Position numbers and translations under genes: made by a program. This document shows, piece by piece, positions 61,726 to 64,000 of a stretch of DNA of 64,000 nt. The notes under the pieces are model-generated. The model searched no databases, was not told the DNA's origin, and saw only the letters and a list, made by a program, of their open reading frames with translations. Location: contig JBOEHE010000002.1 of assembly GCA_050633785.1 (NCBI GenBank), positions 1-64,000 on the forward strand, in the 5' to 3' direction. Source of the stretch: CALKZN01 sp050633785. GTDB lineage: Bacteria > Pseudomonadota > Gammaproteobacteria > Arenicellales > Arenicellaceae. Position 1 is the stretch's first letter, and every line of letters begins with the position of its first letter.

Positions 61726-63075
61726 ATGGATAATGAACTTAGCGCGCTCGGAATACTCTTTACCGAGTTTTATTATTGGGTAACAGTGGTATTTATGTTT
61801 CTCATTCACGTCGGATTTTGTGTTTATGAAGTGGCAGTGTCGCGACATAAACACCATATGCACACGCTGATGAAGAACACTCTGATAATCCCATTGGTAA
61901 CCATTACTTTTTTCTTCTTTGGCTGGTGGATTTATTTTTCATTTCCCAACGGCCCATGGATTATCGGTCCACTTCTTGAATCACCACACGCTACAGGCAA
62001 TAGCCCATTGATGGGCCCCACTATGAACGATGAGGGTGGTTGGGCTCGCATTAACGGTGTTTTCTGGGCGGCATTTTTGTTGTTTTCATGGACCTGTGCC
62101 TCTATTGTTTCCGGCGCTGTTATTGAGCGTATTAAATCATCTGGTTTCTGGATTCTTGCCGTCCTGATTGGTTCGGTTTTCTGGATCATTGATGCTTCAT
62201 GGGGATGGCATCCTGAAGGTTGGATGGTACAAATACTAGGCTACCACGATGCTTACGCTTCTGGCGTTATTCATGCAATTGCAGGCGGCTTCGCTCTCGG
62301 CGTTCTGATTGTATTAGGCCCCAGACTGGGAAAATTTGACGCTAATGGCAATCCTAATAATATTGCACCGAGAAACCCATGGCTGGTGACTGTTGGTTTA
62401 TTCTTCATTTATACCGGTTTCTGGGGCTTTTATGTCGCTTGTAATATTCCGATGTGGGATGTGCAATCCGGCGACGGAGTATTTTATTCAGCCACTAACA
62501 TTTATTTGTCCCCAACAACATTATCGGCTATTACCGTTAATTTCCTGATGTCTTTATCCGGCGGCCTACTCGCCGCTTATATGGTCTCTAAAGGTGATGC
62601 TTTCTGGACCTATTCAGGAGGCTTGGCAGGCGTAATAGCCGCATCTGCGGGTAATGACTATTACCATCCGATACAAGCCATGCTTATCGCGGCAGTTGTT
62701 GTACCTATTATTTATAAAATGCATTTCTGGGTTGAACGTAAATTCAAAATAGATGATGCCGTCGGTGCAGTTGCTGTTCATGGTTATGCTGGTTTTCTAG
62801 GAGTGGTCATCGCTGGCTTCATGCTGTGGGGCTACCCATCATCACCAAACCCTGATTATGCCTCTATCAACCCTCTGGGTAACTTTATTGGCGCGGTCAT
62901 TATGTTCGGTGTGTTGGGCTTTTTACCTGGGTTTGTATTTTCCAAAATTCTCAGCAAAATGGGCCTACTTCGCATCCCTAAAGCCGTTGAACTGGCAGGT
63001 CTTGATATCGGCACCATGCAAGAAACAGCCGTTGATGAACAGGCCGTCGAAACGACTGAACGGAGTCATTTATGA
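61726..63075 (+). CDS. amt: Ammonium (methylammonium) transporter, Amt family
   Basis: A 449-residue membrane protein with about eleven hydrophobic segments and Amt/Rh features: the twin channel histidines in VIHAIAGG (H183) and VAVHGYAGF (H352), SWGWHPEG and a GGLAGVIAASAG motif. It imports ammonium and possibly methylammonium, linking it to amine demethylation, where ammonium or methylamine leaks must be recovered. The sequence is rather different from the usual AmtB at the N-terminus and has an acidic C-terminal tail. The ATG at 61726 with AGGAG is preferred to an upstream in-frame reading. Confidence 0.85.
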   Translation: MDNELSALGILFTEFYYWVTVVFMFLIHVGFCVYEVAVSRHKHHMHTLMKNTLIIPLVTITFFFFGWWIYFSFPNGPWIIGPLLESPHATGNSPLMGPTMNDEGGWARINGVFWAAFLLFSWTCASIVSGAVIERIKSSGFWILAVLIGSVFWIIDASWGWHPEGWMVQILGYHDAYASGVIHAIAGGFALGVLIVLGPRLGKFDANGNPNNIAPRNPWLVTVGLFFIYTGFWGFYVACNIPMWDVQSGDGVFYSATNIYLSPTTLSAITVNFLMSLSGGLLAAYMVSKGDAFWTYSGGLAGVIAASAGNDYYHPIQAMLIAAVVVPIIYKMHFWVERKFKIDDAVGAVAVHGYAGFLGVVIAGFMLWGYPSSPNPDYASINPLGNFIGAVIMFGVLGFLPGFVFSKILSKMGLLRIPKAVELAGLDIGTMQETAVDEQAVETTERSHL

Positions 63076-63156
63076 TTCAATTCAGATATCAGTGTCATCA
63101 ATGCACACATTGCATCGCACTAGAATTTAACGCAAACATTATTAGAGGTGAAAAGC

Positions 63157-63387
63157 ATGTCAACAGGAAGCTTTGAGAACTGGGCGGGAAATATTGCGGA
63201 AATAGGAGCAATTTACCCTTTTGAGGGCAGTGAAACCTTACTGCTGATTATTGGCATCGCATTCTGGCTGTGGTGGCACATCAAACAAGCCCGAGATGAA
63301 GAAAAACACCTTGCGGAGCAGGAAAAAGAACTGCAGCAAGATCCAGAATACTTACGCAACTTGCTGGAGAAATCAACCAAGCAATAA
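63157..63387 (+). CDS. Small membrane protein downstream of amt
   Basis: A 76-residue protein with one membrane segment (TLLLIIGIAFWLWWHI, about 27-42) and a charged, probably helical C-terminal tail (RDEEKHLAEQEKELQQDPEY). A GAGGTG ribosome site lies 6 bases before the ATG. A GTG three codons upstream is in frame but less likely. It is 81 bases after amt and before a strong terminator, so it is the last gene of the cluster. It may be a small partner of the transporter; function is unknown. Confidence 0.65.
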   Translation: MSTGSFENWAGNIAEIGAIYPFEGSETLLLIIGIAFWLWWHIKQARDEEKHLAEQEKELQQDPEYLRNLLEKSTKQ

Positions 63388-63411
63388 GACGCTACTATCG
63401 TTAAATAACAA

Positions 63412-63493
63412 GGCCTGATTTTCTTAGCTGACTGATACCTGTGCAAACAATGCTCTTTCAGCCAGAGAGGAAAATCGGGCCTATTTGTTTTTA
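63412..63493 (+). terminator. Terminator of the tdm-dmm-amt cluster
   Basis: GGCCTGATTTTC pairs with GAAAATCGGGCC (one G-U pair) around a 46-base loop that can fold further, followed by TATTTGTTTTTATC. It lies 25 bases after the small membrane protein gene. Confidence 0.7.
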
Positions 63494-63632
63494 TCACGGT
63501 AGATAAGGTATCCCACGAGCACTATTAGTTAGTGTAATAAGCTGTCATATCTTATCGTTTATTTTTTGTTAATTTTAATTTGCTGGTTTCAAACTCAGTT
63601 TTCCACATTATAAATTCAACAATAAAGGAGAA

Positions 63633-63648
63633 ATGATGATAGTCATAA
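63633..63648 (+). CDS. Start of a gene interrupted by the sequence gap
   Basis: AAAGGAG lies five bases before an ATGATG pair, giving MMIVI and then two undetermined bases and a C-run. This looks like a true gene start whose body is lost in the gap. It may or may not belong to the lectin fragment that follows. Confidence 0.45.
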
Positions 63649-63664
63649 NNCCCCCCCCCCCCCC
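63649..63664. other. Sequence gap: two N followed by a 14-base C run
   Basis: NN at 63649-63650 and a run of C to 63664. It breaks the reading of the gene that begins at 63633. It is most simply an assembly or read-end artefact, so the order of sequences across it is not certain. Confidence 0.85.
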
Positions 63665-63672
63665 GTTTTTAG

Positions 63673-63891
63673 CCCTTCAAGCTGCTACAAAAAACTTCGC
63701 TCAATAGCAACTCTCGGACTGATACAAACCCTAACAGCATAGATGTGAATGCTGGGCCCATTTGGAGCAATGAGGATGCACAAACTAAATGCCCTACAAC
63801 CTGTTCTAACGTAAGCCTGCAATGGAATAAACAATGGACAACGACCGTACCAGGGCAAATGTCGGTCTGCGGTTGTATTCCTGATAGCTGA
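63673..63891 (+). CDS. Mannan-binding-lectin-like (MVL-type) domain, fragment
   Basis: An open reading after a TAG at 63670-63672, lacking a start. It includes IDVNAGPIWSNEDAQTKCP and QWNKQWTTTVPGQMSVCGC, then IPDS and stop. The pattern AGPIWSNEDAQ ... QW.TTVPG.MSV is that of the Microcystis viridis lectin repeat, which binds oligomannose. The added cysteines are like those of the related eukaryotic and proteobacterial secreted forms. The N-terminal part is missing because of the gap. It is possibly an exported carbohydrate-binding protein. Confidence 0.55.
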   Translation, partial: PFKLLQKTSLNSNSRTDTNPNSIDVNAGPIWSNEDAQTKCPTTCSNVSLQWNKQWTTTVPGQMSVCGCIPDS

Positions 63892-64000
63892 CGGGTCCCA
63901 ACCCAATAAGCTGGAAAGTCGTCGGAGTGCAGTCTTGTTGTCAGACTATTACTGACCAAGGCTGCATAGCCTTTTACCTTGAGCTATTGCCAAGACCGGA
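63892..64000. other. Right-edge sequence without a recognised feature
   Basis: About 110 bases after the lectin-like stop. No start codon with a ribosome site, hairpin or tRNA-like fold is seen. Confidence 0.3.

Noticed and set aside
63649..63664. Poly-C tract as a phase-variable repeat
   Set aside because: It is preceded by undetermined bases and breaks a gene start, so an assembly or read-end artefact is more likely.
63669..63959. Minus-strand reading of 96 codons at the right edge
   Set aside because: It is the antisense of the lectin-like fragment, starts without a ribosome site and has no recognisable protein features.

Overview
The window looks like chromosomal DNA of a marine, moderately AT-rich gammaproteobacterium that lives partly on methylated amines. 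The evidence is the gene set: trimethylamine monooxygenase (tmm), TMAO demethylase (tdm), a dmmDABC-type dimethylamine monooxygenase, gamma-glutamylmethylamide synthetase with N-methylglutamate synthase (gmaS, mgsABC), most of the dedicated serine-cycle genes, and a TorTSR TMAO-sensing system of the gammaproteobacterial type. No genus can be named from sequence alone.

Layout. (1) 1-4.0 kb: a betaine-type ABC transporter (binding protein, ATPase, permease), plus the first codons of another exported protein at the left edge. (2) 4.1-16.8 kb: a catabolic locus with one luciferase-like flavin monooxygenase and two copies each of a flavin reductase, aldehyde dehydrogenase, alpha/beta hydrolase and PF06684 protein, plus a ThDP enzyme and a carboxymuconolactone-decarboxylase-like protein. 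A LysR and a GntR regulator each have a good candidate operator. (3) 16.8-21.2 kb: gmaS-mgsABC for methylamine. (4) 21.5-30.7 kb: serine-cycle genes (glycerate kinase, hydroxypyruvate reductase, malate thiokinase, serine-glyoxylate aminotransferase, malyl-CoA lyase), interrupted by a LuxR regulator and a vanadium-haloperoxidase-like secreted protein. (5) 31.1-37.6 kb: a Liv-type ABC transporter and tmm. (6) 38.4-50.5 kb: torT, torS, torR and a TMAO-type transporter with two binding-protein genes that share a duplicated promoter. (7) 50.6-54.9 kb: poorly conserved exported or membrane proteins that appear frameshifted, and a soluble NarX/NarL-like sensor-regulator-PAS operon. (8) 55.3-63.4 kb: tdm, dmmDABC, an ammonium transporter and a small membrane protein. 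(9) 63.6-64.0 kb: a sequence gap or homopolymer, followed by a fragment of a mannan-binding-lectin-like gene.

How it works together. TMA is oxidised to TMAO by Tmm, or TMAO is imported. Tdm splits TMAO into dimethylamine and formaldehyde, and Dmm demethylates dimethylamine to methylamine. GmaS and Mgs convert methylamine to N-methylglutamate. One-carbon units captured on tetrahydrofolate enter the serine cycle. N-methylglutamate dehydrogenase (mgdABCD) is not in the window. The locus in (2), beside a betaine-type importer, may open an N-methylated ring or quaternary amine and pass methylamine to GmaS; this is inference. TorTSR appears to control TMAO uptake and demethylation, because no torCAD reductase genes are present here.
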